Part shown: piece after piece, positions 26,174 to 34,083 of the stretch | How positions within the stretch are numbered: position 1 is the stretch's first letter | How the letters are laid out: the number at the start of each line of letters is the position of its first letter | DNA from: Bacteroides intestinalis | GTDB taxonomy: Bacteria; Bacteroidota; Bacteroidia; Bacteroidales; Bacteroidaceae | DNA length: 64,000 nt | Direction of reading: 5' to 3' | NCBI RefSeq assembly: GCF_902364365.1 | Contig: NZ_CABJDN010000001.1 | Span: forward strand, 558,001 to 622,000 | Made by a program: the position numbers and the translations under genes | The notes under the pieces: model-generated | Seen by the model: only the letters and a program-made list of their open reading frames with translations | Told to the model about the DNA's origin: nothing | Databases searched by the model: none

Positions 26174-27010
26174 ATGAATATTACTGCCTCTTATATCCGC
26201 CGTGAATTGCAGGATTATTATACACCGCAGGAAGCCGGAAATTTGTCCAGACTTATCTGCTGCGAGATTCTGGGGCAGCCGGTTGTGGATTATTATTTGG
26301 GCAAAGATATAACTTTATCTGCAAAAGCAGAACAGGAATTGCAAAGCCTTCTCAGGCGTTTACGGAATTTTGAACCAATACAATATATTTTAGGAGAAGC
26401 ACGTTTCCTGGGGAGGGCATTTCAGGTAGCTTCCGGTGTTCTTATTCCACGTCCTGAAACGGAAGAACTGGTGGAAATAATGTTGAAAGAGATTTCTTCT
26501 ACTTCTCGTATTTTAGATATTGGGACAGGCAGTGGTTGTATTGCTGTCACATTGGCAAAGGAATTGCCCGGAACACAGGTTACTGCCTGGGATGTGTCTG
26601 AAGAAGCTTTGGCTATTGCTGCTGCTAACAGTCTGGCTTTACAGGCACCTGTCTGTTTTGAACAGCGTGATGTACTGGCTTATACTCCCGGTGTAACAGA
26701 GCGTTATGATGTGATAGTGAGTAATCCGCCTTATGTTACTGAAGCAGAGAAACAAGATATGGAACGGAATGTGCTGGACTGGGAACCCTCCTTGGCACTG
26801 TTTGTACCTGATACAGATCCTTTACGTTTCTATCGTCGTATAGCTGTGCTTGGGCTTGAAATGCTTGAATCTGACGGAAAACTTTATTTTGAAATTAACC
26901 GTACTTTTGGAGAAGACATCGTGTTTATGATGCGTGAATTAGGATATCGCTTTGTTCGTCTCCAAGAGGATATTTCCCATAATGATCGATTTGTAATAGC
27001 GCAAAAATGA
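26174..27010 (+). CDS. prmC: Peptide chain release factor N5-glutamine methyltransferase
   Basis: 278 residues from ATG 26174 (MNITASYIRRELQ); the frame is open back to 26072 but the extra 34 codons lie over the repeat hairpin and are not PrmC-like. Motifs: QYILGEARFLGR, VLIPRPETEEL, the SAM-binding LDIGTGSGCIAVTLA, and the catalytic NPPY (SNPPYVTEAE). It methylates the GGQ glutamine of release factors 1 and 2. Its stop overlaps the recX start by 4 bases. Confidence 0.95.
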   Translation: MNITASYIRRELQDYYTPQEAGNLSRLICCEILGQPVVDYYLGKDITLSAKAEQELQSLLRRLRNFEPIQYILGEARFLGRAFQVASGVLIPRPETEELVEIMLKEISSTSRILDIGTGSGCIAVTLAKELPGTQVTAWDVSEEALAIAAANSLALQAPVCFEQRDVLAYTPGVTERYDVIVSNPPYVTEAEKQDMERNVLDWEPSLALFVPDTDPLRFYRRIAVLGLEMLESDGKLYFEINRTFGEDIVFMMRELGYRFVRLQEDISHNDRFVIAQK

Positions 27011-27486
27011 CAAATATTACTGAAACAGAGGCTTTAAGTAAAGTTGCAGGCTATTGCTCCACAGCGGAGCATTGCCGTGCCGAGATTTCTGAGAAACTAC
27101 AACGTTGGGGATTACCGTACGATGCCATTGATCGTATCCTTAAACGGCTGGAGGATGAAAAGTATATTGATGAAGAACGATTTTGTCGGGCTTTTGTCAA
27201 TGACAAGTATCGCTTTGCGAAATGGGGAAAAGTGAAAATAGCCCAGGCGCTCCAGCTGAAAAAGGTTTCTTATAATGTATGCCGGCGTTTTTTGAATGAG
27301 ATAGATGAGGAGGAATACCTATCTATTTTAGATAGCCTTTTGGCTGCAAAACGTAAAAGTGTACATGCGGAGAATGAATATGAGTTGAATGGAAAGTTAA
27401 TGCGTTTTGCTCTGAGTCGTGGGTTCGAAATGAAAGATATTCGTCATTGTATACAACTTTCTGACGAAAATGATGACTTTGAGTGA
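27007..27486 (+). CDS. recX: Regulatory protein RecX
   Basis: 159 residues, helical throughout. RecX pattern: ALSKVAGYCSTAEHCRAEI, then the DAIDRILKRLEDEKYIDEERFCRAFVNDKYRFAKWGK-type block split over residues about 38-75, then three-helix repeats. RecX proteins modulate RecA filaments. Translationally coupled to prmC (ATGA overlap). Confidence 0.9.
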   Translation: MTNITETEALSKVAGYCSTAEHCRAEISEKLQRWGLPYDAIDRILKRLEDEKYIDEERFCRAFVNDKYRFAKWGKVKIAQALQLKKVSYNVCRRFLNEIDEEEYLSILDSLLAAKRKSVHAENEYELNGKLMRFALSRGFEMKDIRHCIQLSDENDDFE

Positions 27487-27527
27487 AAAATCTCTTTATT
27501 CTTTTTTTTATTCTCATTCAGTTTCCG

Positions 27528-27535
27528 TATTTTTG
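27528..27535 (+). promoter_or_regulatory. pyrE: Promoter -7 element for pyrE
   Basis: TATTTTTG at 33 bp before the pyrE ATG; the preceding T-rich tract has no exact TTTG at -33. Confidence 0.5.
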
Positions 27536-27567
27536 TGCCATATTTACTATAAATAGCTAATTTAGTT

Positions 27568-28206
27568 ATGAGAACTTTAGAAAAACTATTCGCAGAGAAG
27601 TTGCTGAAGATAAAAGCGATTAAACTACAGCCGGCTAATCCCTTTACTTGGGCTTCCGGATGGAAATCTCCTTTTTACTGTGATAACCGCAAAACTCTTT
27701 CCTATCCTTCCTTGCGTAATTTTGTAAAGATTGAAATTACCCGTTTGATATTGGAACGTTTCGGGCAGGTGGATGCAATTGCCGGTGTAGCAACAGGTGC
27801 CATTCCTCAGGGAGCTTTGGTTGCTGATGCGCTGAACTTGCCGTTTGTGTACGTACGTTCTACCCCGAAAGACCATGGTCTGGAAAACCTGATTGAAGGA
27901 GAACTTCGTCCGGGTATGAAGGTGGTTGTGGTCGAAGATTTGATTTCTACAGGTGGAAGCAGTCTGAAGGCTGTAGAGGCTATACGCCGTGATGGATGTG
28001 AAGTTATCGGTATGGTAGCTGCATATACTTACGGTTTCCCGGTTGCGGAAAAAGCATTCAAAGATGCCAAGGTTCCTTTGGTAACGCTGACAAATTATGA
28101 GGCTGTGTTGGATGTTGCACTTCGTACGGGTTATATAGAAGAAGAAGATATAGCAACGCTGAACGAATGGCGTAAGGACCCTGCACATTGGGATGCTGGA
28201 AAGTAA
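27568..28206 (+). CDS. pyrE: Orotate phosphoribosyltransferase
   Basis: 212 residues. Substrate-binding FTWASGWKSPFYCDNRK near the start, the flexible loop RSTPKDHGLENLIEG, and the PRPP motif VVVVEDLISTGGSSLKAVEA. It joins orotate and PRPP to OMP in pyrimidine synthesis. Own promoter; the SRPBCC gene follows after 97 bp. Confidence 0.95.
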   Translation: MRTLEKLFAEKLLKIKAIKLQPANPFTWASGWKSPFYCDNRKTLSYPSLRNFVKIEITRLILERFGQVDAIAGVATGAIPQGALVADALNLPFVYVRSTPKDHGLENLIEGELRPGMKVVVVEDLISTGGSSLKAVEAIRRDGCEVIGMVAAYTYGFPVAEKAFKDAKVPLVTLTNYEAVLDVALRTGYIEEEDIATLNEWRKDPAHWDAGK

Positions 28207-28303
28207 CAGCGTTTTATTCTATAAAATAAATAATATGACGAAAGGGCCATTCGGATAGATTCTGTCCGGATAGTTCTTTTTGTCTTTTAAAGAGATTCAA
28301 AAT

Positions 28304-28714
28304 ATGACAAAATTTGAAAGTGGTGTGAAGACAATACCTGCCTCGCAGGAAGCTGTTTATGAGAAATTATCTGATTTGAATAATCTGGAAAAGTTTAAAG
28401 ACAGCTTACCGGAGGATAAAGTGAAGAACTTGAGCTTTGATTCGGAGAGTATGGTGATAGAAGTTGCTCCTGTGGGTAAGATTGCGTTGAGTATAGTAGA
28501 GAAAGACCCGTGTAAATGTATCAAGTTTGCCACGACCACTTCGCCATTGCCCTTTAATCTGTGGATACAGATTGTGCCGGTAACAGAGACTGAATGTAAA
28601 ATGAAGCTAACCATCGGCATGGAATTGAATCCTTTTATGAAAGGTATGGTTCAGAAACCTTTGCAGGAAGGATTAGAGAAAATGGCGGATATGCTTTCGA
28701 TTATACCGTATTAA
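28304..28714 (+). CDS. SRPBCC (START-like) family protein
   Basis: 136 residues from ATG 28304 (MTKFESGVKTIPASQEAVYEKLSDLNN); an upstream TTG at 28280 is less likely. The helix-grip fold shows in the N-terminal strand plus AVYEKLSDL helix, alternating strands such as IALSIVEKDPCKCIKFAT, and the long C-terminal helix (GMVQKPLQEGLEKMADML). These proteins bind small hydrophobic ligands; the ligand here is unknown. It lies between pyrE and argH. Confidence 0.85.
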   Translation: MTKFESGVKTIPASQEAVYEKLSDLNNLEKFKDSLPEDKVKNLSFDSESMVIEVAPVGKIALSIVEKDPCKCIKFATTTSPLPFNLWIQIVPVTETECKMKLTIGMELNPFMKGMVQKPLQEGLEKMADMLSIIPY

Positions 28715-28739
28715 TCACTAATCATTAATCACTAAATAA

Positions 28740-30080
28740 ATGGCTCAGAAACTTTGGGAGAAATCCGTTCAGGTAAATAAGGATATAGAACGTTTTACAG
28801 TGGGGCGTGACCGTGAAATGGATCTTTACTTGGCAAAGCATGATGTGATAGGCTCTATGGCCCATATTACAATGCTCGAAAGTATCGGTCTGTTGACAAA
28901 CGAAGAATTGGGTCTCCTGCTTGATGAATTGAAGAATATCTATGCAACCGCTGAAAAAGGTGAGTTTGTGATAGAAGAGGGAGTAGAGGATGTACACTCG
29001 CAAGTGGAGTTAATGCTGACGCGTAAATTAGGTGATGTCGGTAAGAAGATACACAGTGGACGTTCTCGGAATGATCAGGTACTGCTCGACTTGAAACTTT
29101 TCACGCGTGAACAGATCAAGGATATTGCTGAGGCGGTAGAGCAACTATTCCATGTGCTGATATGCCAGAGTGAGCGTTTCAAGAATGTGCTTATGCCTGG
29201 CTATACTCATTTGCAAATAGCAATGCCATCTTCTTTCGGTTTGTGGTTTGGTGCTTATGCTGAAAGTCTGGTAGATGATATGCTTTTCCTGCAGGCAGCA
29301 TTTAAAATGTGTAATCGGAATCCTTTGGGATCGGCCGCCGGATATGGTTCTTCATTCCCGCTGAACCGTACAATGACAACACGTTTATTGGGATTTGACT
29401 CCTTAAACTATAATGTTGTTTATGCACAGATGGGACGTGGCAAGATGGAGCGTAATGTAGCTTTTGCCTTGGCAAGTATTGCCGGTACTATTTCTAAACT
29501 GGCTTTTGATGCTTGTATGTTCAATAGCCAGAACTTCGGTTTCGTGAAGTTGCCTGATGATTGTACAACCGGTTCCAGCATTATGCCCCATAAGAAGAAT
29601 CCTGATGTTTTTGAACTGACACGTGCTAAATGTAATAAGTTGCAGTCACTGCCACAGCAGATCATGATGATTGCTAATAATCTGCCTTCTGGATATTTCC
29701 GTGATTTGCAGATTATTAAAGAAGTATTCTTGCCTGCTTTCCAGGAACTGAAAGATTGTTTGCAGATGACGACTTACATCATGAATGAAATCAAAGTGAA
29801 TGAACATATTCTTGATGATGACAAGTATCTGCTTATTTTCAGTGTGGAGGAAGTAAATCGTCTGGCACGTGAAGGTATGCCTTTCCGGGATGCTTATAAG
29901 AAAGTAGGATTGGATATTGAAGCAGGAAACTTCTCACATAGTAAGGAAGTGCATCATACGCATGAAGGAAGTATTGGTAATCTCTGTAACGATGAAATCT
30001 CTGCACTGATGCAAGAAGTGGTAGATGGTTTTAATTTTGATGGAATGGAAGTGGCTGAAAAAGCCTTGCTTGGGCGATAA
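28740..30080 (+). CDS. argH: Argininosuccinate lyase
   Basis: 446 residues. Fumarase/aspartase superfamily blocks: VHSQVELMLTRKLGDVGKKIHSGRSRNDQ across residues about 83-111, MPGYTHLQIAMPSSFG, and the signature GSSIMPHKKNPDVFEL with the catalytic Ser loop. It splits argininosuccinate into arginine and fumarate, the last step of arginine synthesis. The other arg genes are at 40.7-45.3 kb on the minus strand. Confidence 0.96.
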   Translation: MAQKLWEKSVQVNKDIERFTVGRDREMDLYLAKHDVIGSMAHITMLESIGLLTNEELGLLLDELKNIYATAEKGEFVIEEGVEDVHSQVELMLTRKLGDVGKKIHSGRSRNDQVLLDLKLFTREQIKDIAEAVEQLFHVLICQSERFKNVLMPGYTHLQIAMPSSFGLWFGAYAESLVDDMLFLQAAFKMCNRNPLGSAAGYGSSFPLNRTMTTRLLGFDSLNYNVVYAQMGRGKMERNVAFALASIAGTISKLAFDACMFNSQNFGFVKLPDDCTTGSSIMPHKKNPDVFELTRAKCNKLQSLPQQIMMIANNLPSGYFRDLQIIKEVFLPAFQELKDCLQMTTYIMNEIKVNEHILDDDKYLLIFSVEEVNRLAREGMPFRDAYKKVGLDIEAGNFSHSKEVHHTHEGSIGNLCNDEISALMQEVVDGFNFDGMEVAEKALLGR

Positions 30081-30092
30081 ATATAATATTGT

Positions 30093-30542
30093 ATGCGGAA
30101 ATTCTGTATAATTATAGGGATGCTTTGGCTGTGTGTTACCGGTTGCGGTGATTCATACGAGTCAAGCATTCCTTCTATTAGTTTTAATTTCTCATGCAGT
30201 CTTTCACAGTCTCCTTATTATAAGATTACGACTCCCGGCCAATTCTTGAAGGTAGATAAGAATGTGAATGGATTACCTGTAGGCTATGCAGGATTAATAA
30301 TAGGACAAAGCGTATATTCGGATGGCAATACCTATGTCGCTTATGATGCCGCCTGTCCGGTGGAGGCCAATCGTAGCGTTTCAGTCGAGTTGGTAGAAGA
30401 TGGATTGGGTACTGCTGAATGCCCTAAATGCCACACTAAATATAATTTAAGCAGTGGTGGATTCCCCACAGGAGAAGGTACAGAATACCTGAAACATTAT
30501 AAAGTCTCTGTATCCGGTACTACTTTACAAGTTCGTAACTGA
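30093..30542 (+). CDS. Lipoprotein with degenerate Rieske-like fold
   Basis: 149 residues starting 12 bp after argH. The lipobox is LCVTGC (Cys 18). The Rieske-like layout is VDKNVNGLPVGYAGLIIGQS, YDAACPVE, ECPKCHTKYNLSSGGFPTGEG and LKHYKVSVSGTTLQV. In real Rieske proteins CxH and CxxH hold a 2Fe-2S cluster; here the first box is CPVE without His and the second is CPKCH, so the usual cluster is doubtful, although three Cys and one His could bind a metal. Envelope location. Function unknown. Confidence 0.7.
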   Translation: MRKFCIIIGMLWLCVTGCGDSYESSIPSISFNFSCSLSQSPYYKITTPGQFLKVDKNVNGLPVGYAGLIIGQSVYSDGNTYVAYDAACPVEANRSVSVELVEDGLGTAECPKCHTKYNLSSGGFPTGEGTEYLKHYKVSVSGTTLQVRN

Positions 30543-30571
30543 TAAAATAGCAACTTTTTCTATGTAAAAAA

Positions 30572-30603
30572 TTTGGCTGTAACGGGGAAACTCCTTATCT
30601 TTG
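30572..30603 (+). promoter_or_regulatory. Promoter of the tRNA-Gly/tRNA-Leu unit
   Basis: TTTG (30572-30575), 20 bases, then TATCTTTG (30596-30603). Both elements match the Bacteroides consensus and lie 24 bp before the tRNA-Gly. Confidence 0.8.
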
Positions 30604-30626
30604 CACCCGTTCTACAAAAAAGACCT

Positions 30627-30699
30627 GCGGAAATAGCTCAGTTGGTAGAGCATAACCTTGCCAAGGTTAGGGTCGCGAGTTCGAGTCTCGTTTTCCGCT
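30627..30699 (+). tRNA. tRNA-Gly (anticodon GCC)
   Basis: A 73-nt cloverleaf: acceptor GCGGAAA/TTTCCGC, D arm GCTC...GAGC, anticodon stem TAACC/GGTTA with GCC at 30660-30662, T arm GCGAG-TTCGAGT-CTCGT. CCA is not encoded, as usual in Bacteroides. Confidence 0.96.
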
Positions 30700-30713
30700 C
30701 TCCTTTATAGGAT

Positions 30714-30797
30714 GCTCGAATGGTGGAATGGTAGACACGAAGGACTTAAAATCCTTTGGCCATTGCGGCTGTGCGGGTTCAAGTCCCGCTTCGAGTA
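30714..30797 (+). tRNA. tRNA-Leu (anticodon TAA)
   Basis: 84 nt with acceptor GCTCGAA/TTCGAGT (first pair G-U), anticodon stem AGGAC-loop-TCCTT with TAA at 30747-30749, a long variable arm (TGGCCATTGCGGCTG) and T arm GCGGG-TTCAAGT-CCCGC. It is 14 bp after the tRNA-Gly and shares its promoter. Confidence 0.95.
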
Positions 30798-30804
30798 CTT
30801 GTTT

Positions 30805-30845
30805 AAAGCTCCATGAGTCATTGATTTATGGAGCTTTTTCTTTTA
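30805..30845 (+). terminator. Terminator of the tRNA unit
   Basis: AAAGCTCCAT (30805-30814) pairs with ATGGAGCTTT (30828-30837), then TTC and TTTT. A similar copy follows the next gene at 33625-33665. Confidence 0.85.
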
Positions 30846-30924
30846 GGCATCTCCTTTGCTTTCTATACCAGATAGAAGTCCGAATCAGATACCCTTGCTA
30901 CTATACATTTAAAGTTAGAATACT

Positions 30925-33606
30925 ATGAGAACATTTAGGTTATTGGGACTGGTTTTAATCACTATGCTTGTTAGTATAAATTTTGCAGCTTGCAGTGATG
31001 GTAATGAGCAGGATGATCTTGATCCTGATAAAAATTCTACAATTACTATTGATTCAAGTATTATCACAAATGGCTTGGCTTTTGCAGCAGAAGGAAGTAT
31101 AAAATCTGTTAGCTTCACCACTAATACTGATTGGACACTGAATATAGCCTCCACTACGGGCGGTTCAATATGGTGCATGGCATCGGTTGTGAGCGGTAAA
31201 AAAGGTGAGGCGTCAGTTGAGTTTACTACTCTTGATAATTCGGATTATGACGACCGAAGTGTGTCTGTAACCATTAAGGCAGGAACTGCAAGCCAAACTT
31301 TCACTATTATACAAAAATGCAAAGAGGCGATACTTGTGACCACAGATAAATTTGAAATCGTCCAAGAAGGTGGTTCTATTAATGTAGAAGTAAAGTCAAA
31401 TATTGACTATCAAATGGAAATTTCAGAAACGGCAAAAAGTTGGATTACTGAAACTAACACACGTGCTTTAACTACTCATAACCATACTTTCTCTATTGCA
31501 GCAAATGAAGAATATGAGAAACGTGAAGGTGAGATTTACTTCAAAAAGGGAGAGCATGTAGAAACCGTAAAGGTTTATCAGGCAGGTGGTGCAGTCATAG
31601 TATTGACAAAAGAAAAATATGAAGTAAGCGATAAAGGAGAAACTATTACCGTAGAAATAAAAAGCAATGTAGAATACGGAATAAAAATGCCACAGGTCGA
31701 TTGGATTTATGATGAGGCTTCCGTGCGTGGTGCTTCCAGCCATACCCTGAAATATATTATCAATCCTAATGAGACTTATGACAGCCGTTCTGCGCAAATT
31801 ATCTATTTCGATAAGAATAATACTGCAAGCGCCGATACATTAACCATCATACAAGTGCAAAAAGATGCTATCGTTATTGGAAATAATGAATATACAATTG
31901 ATGCAAAGGGAAAAACTATAGAAGTGGAGTTAAGTTCTAACATTGATTATACGATTTCTATTGCTGATGATGGGAAGGATTGGATCTCATGTGTGGAGAA
32001 TACGAGAGCCTTGACCACTAAGAAAATTAAGTTCAATATTGCAGAGAATACTTCTGATGATAGTAGAGCAAGCCATATTACTTTTGCTTCTGGCAATGGA
32101 GTTAGCCAGAATATTAAAATCATTCAGCAAGGAGCACTTCCTGTTATACATGTAGAAACAGCAGGTACATTATCAAGGTTGATTAACAGTTCTGTGAAAG
32201 ATGAAATCACAAAACTAAAGATTACAGGAAATCTAAACTCTACTGATACGGAATTCCTGCGTAAAATGAAAAAAATACAGGTTTTGGATTTGTCCGAAGT
32301 GAATATGACAAAACTTGGGTATTACTCATTTCAACTATGTAATAATCTTACTTCTATTATTATTCCTAGTAGTGTGACAAGTATTGGCGAAGGTGCATTT
32401 TGGGAATGTTCAAGACTTACTTCTGTTGTTATGCCTGACGGTGTGACAAGTATTGGAAAATATGCATTTGGGGGCTGTTCAAGACTTACCTCTATTGCTA
32501 TCCCTGACAAGGTAATAACTCTTTCAAGTAATGCATTCCAATTTTGTACAGAGCTTACTTCTATTGATGTGGGTGAAGATAATACTGAATACTCATCTAT
32601 AGATGGGGCTTTATATGATAAAAATGCGTCGACACTGCTGAAGTGTCCTGAGGGTAAAATATCAATTGCTATTCCTGGCAATATGGCAAATATTGGTGAT
32701 ATAGCCTTCTATCTGTGCTCACGTCTTACTTCTATTAATGTGGATGAAAACAATGCTAAATATTTATCTATAGATGGAGCTTTATATGATAAAAATGCAT
32801 CGACACTAATAAAATGTCCTGAAGACATTCCGTCAATTACAATTCCTAACAGTGTGACAAGTATTGGCGATGAGTCATTGTCCCGTTTAAATCTGACTTC
32901 TATTACAATTCCTAATAGTGTGATTAATATTGGAGATAGGGCATTATCTAGTTCAAACTTTACTTCTATTACAATCCCTAATAGCGTGACAAGTCTTGGA
33001 AATGGAGCATTCGATAACTGTTCATACCTTACCTCAATTACGCTCCCTAATAGTGTAACGACTATCGGAAATGAGACATTTGCTGGTTGTTCAGGCCTAA
33101 CTTCTATTACGATTCCTAACAGTGTGACAAGCATTGGGATAGAGGCATTCTCGTGCTGTAGACGCCTTACTTCAATTACTATCCCTGGCGGTGTGACTAG
33201 TATTGGCATGGAAGCATTCAGTTGGTGCTCAGGTCTTACTTCTATTACTATTTCTAAAGGTGTGACAAAAATTGGTATTAATGCATTCTGGGGATGTTCA
33301 AGTCTTACTTCTGTTACTATTCCTAATAGTGTGACAAGTATTGGAAAAGGTGCATTTTCGGCTTGTTTCGGTCTTACTTCTATTACAATCCCTAATAGTG
33401 TGACTAGTATTGGAGATTATGCATTTTGGGGATGTTCACGTATGAGAGAAATTCATATTGGATATAAATCTGTATCTGGTATGAATCCATCTGTTTTTGA
33501 AAATGTAGATACAAGTGTATGTGTTCTATATGTACCCAGAGGCTGTAAAAATGCTTATAGCATTGCAGATGGATGGAGGTCTTTCAAAAATATAGTGGAA
33601 GAATAA
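30925..33606 (+). CDS. BACON-domain and BspA-type leucine-rich-repeat surface lipoprotein
   Basis: 893 residues. Lipobox NFAAC (Cys about 23). Four BACON-like domains lie at roughly 45-135, 135-222, 222-313 and 313-405, each with a SNxDYxxxI strand pattern, a W, and a final xxIxQxG strand. From about 445 there are about 14 BspA-type repeats of 23 residues (SVTSIGxxAFxxCSxLTSITIPN), two with a longer SIDGALYDKNASTL insert. The end GCKNAYSIADGWRSFKNIVE is typical of this family. Such proteins are displayed on the cell surface and bind host proteins or glycans; the ligand is unknown. AT-rich compared with its neighbours and flanked by copies of the tRNA terminator region. Confidence 0.9.
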   Translation: MRTFRLLGLVLITMLVSINFAACSDGNEQDDLDPDKNSTITIDSSIITNGLAFAAEGSIKSVSFTTNTDWTLNIASTTGGSIWCMASVVSGKKGEASVEFTTLDNSDYDDRSVSVTIKAGTASQTFTIIQKCKEAILVTTDKFEIVQEGGSINVEVKSNIDYQMEISETAKSWITETNTRALTTHNHTFSIAANEEYEKREGEIYFKKGEHVETVKVYQAGGAVIVLTKEKYEVSDKGETITVEIKSNVEYGIKMPQVDWIYDEASVRGASSHTLKYIINPNETYDSRSAQIIYFDKNNTASADTLTIIQVQKDAIVIGNNEYTIDAKGKTIEVELSSNIDYTISIADDGKDWISCVENTRALTTKKIKFNIAENTSDDSRASHITFASGNGVSQNIKIIQQGALPVIHVETAGTLSRLINSSVKDEITKLKITGNLNSTDTEFLRKMKKIQVLDLSEVNMTKLGYYSFQLCNNLTSIIIPSSVTSIGEGAFWECSRLTSVVMPDGVTSIGKYAFGGCSRLTSIAIPDKVITLSSNAFQFCTELTSIDVGEDNTEYSSIDGALYDKNASTLLKCPEGKISIAIPGNMANIGDIAFYLCSRLTSINVDENNAKYLSIDGALYDKNASTLIKCPEDIPSITIPNSVTSIGDESLSRLNLTSITIPNSVINIGDRALSSSNFTSITIPNSVTSLGNGAFDNCSYLTSITLPNSVTTIGNETFAGCSGLTSITIPNSVTSIGIEAFSCCRRLTSITIPGGVTSIGMEAFSWCSGLTSITISKGVTKIGINAFWGCSSLTSVTIPNSVTSIGKGAFSACFGLTSITIPNSVTSIGDYAFWGCSRMREIHIGYKSVSGMNPSVFENVDTSVCVLYVPRGCKNAYSIADGWRSFKNIVEE
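32340..33440 (+). repeat. In-frame 69-bp tandem repeats coding for the leucine-rich repeats
   Basis: The LRR part is made of 69-bp units with shared words such as CCTAATAGTGTGAC and AGTATTGG. The units between about 32850 and 33440 are most alike, so copy number could vary by recombination or slippage. Confidence 0.85.
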
Positions 33607-33624
33607 ATAAAAAAAATCAATCTT

Positions 33625-33665
33625 AAAGCTCTGTGAACTATCTGTTCATGGAGCTTTATTCTTTT
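33625..33665 (+). terminator. Terminator after the BACON/LRR gene
   Basis: AAAGCTCTGTGAA (33625-33637) pairs with TTCATGGAGCTTT (33645-33657), followed by ATTCTTTT. Sequence and downstream flank resemble the tRNA terminator at 30805. Confidence 0.8.
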
Positions 33666-34054
33666 AGGTATCTTCTTGCTTCTCTACTCTCTACATCTCA
33701 TACTGCTATGCTTTAAACTCTTTATTGATAGCTGCTCTGTGTGTTATAGGCAGCAGCGTAGGAAGTAGAAGGTAGATAAACTTGCATTTACTCTATTCTT
33801 TTTGTTGATTTGCTTAAAGGAAAATGTCCGGATGACCGGTTCAAAACTTCGTTTTCTAATTGCTGGCTGTCCGTTTTCCAACTGCTGGCTGCTGGGCCTC
33901 CATATGGAAACTGTCGGGCCCGCAATTGGAAGATGAAGATTTGTCGGTACCAAAAAGGTAAAATGCCTAAGGTAAAAGTATGTTTTTCCTTAGGCATCAC
34001 TTAAAATTTTCCCTTATTCTGGGTGAGTTATTAAGCAGCTTTCCGTAAAAGCCT
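33666..34054. repeat. Intergenic region with 22-bp repeats and a hairpin
   Basis: No gene is supported here. TTTTCTAATTGCTGGCTGTC at 33852-33871 is repeated directly at 33874-33893 as TTTTCCAACTGCTGGCTGCT, and a related word occurs inverted near 33920-33933 (CGCAATTGGAAG). Farther on ATGCCTAAGG (33963-33972) pairs with CCTTAGGCAT (33988-33997), a strong hairpin without a clear plus-strand T-run; on the minus strand it is followed by a T-rich stretch. Confidence 0.6.
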
Positions 34055-34062
34055 TATATTTG
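34055..34062 (+). promoter_or_regulatory. Promoter -7 element for the GH20 gene
   Basis: TATATTTG fits the consensus and overlaps an upstream TTG codon at 34060, which supports the ATG at 34084 as the start. Confidence 0.55.
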
Positions 34063-34083
34063 CAGTATAAATCATCATCATCT

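Noticed and set aside
32340..33440. CRISPR or satellite DNA
   Set aside because: The 69-bp units are in frame and encode a regular leucine-rich repeat.
30797..33690. An integrated element at tRNA-Leu with an integrase
   Set aside because: No integrase gene is present and the right-hand repeat does not include the tRNA 3' end; only the terminator flank is duplicated.
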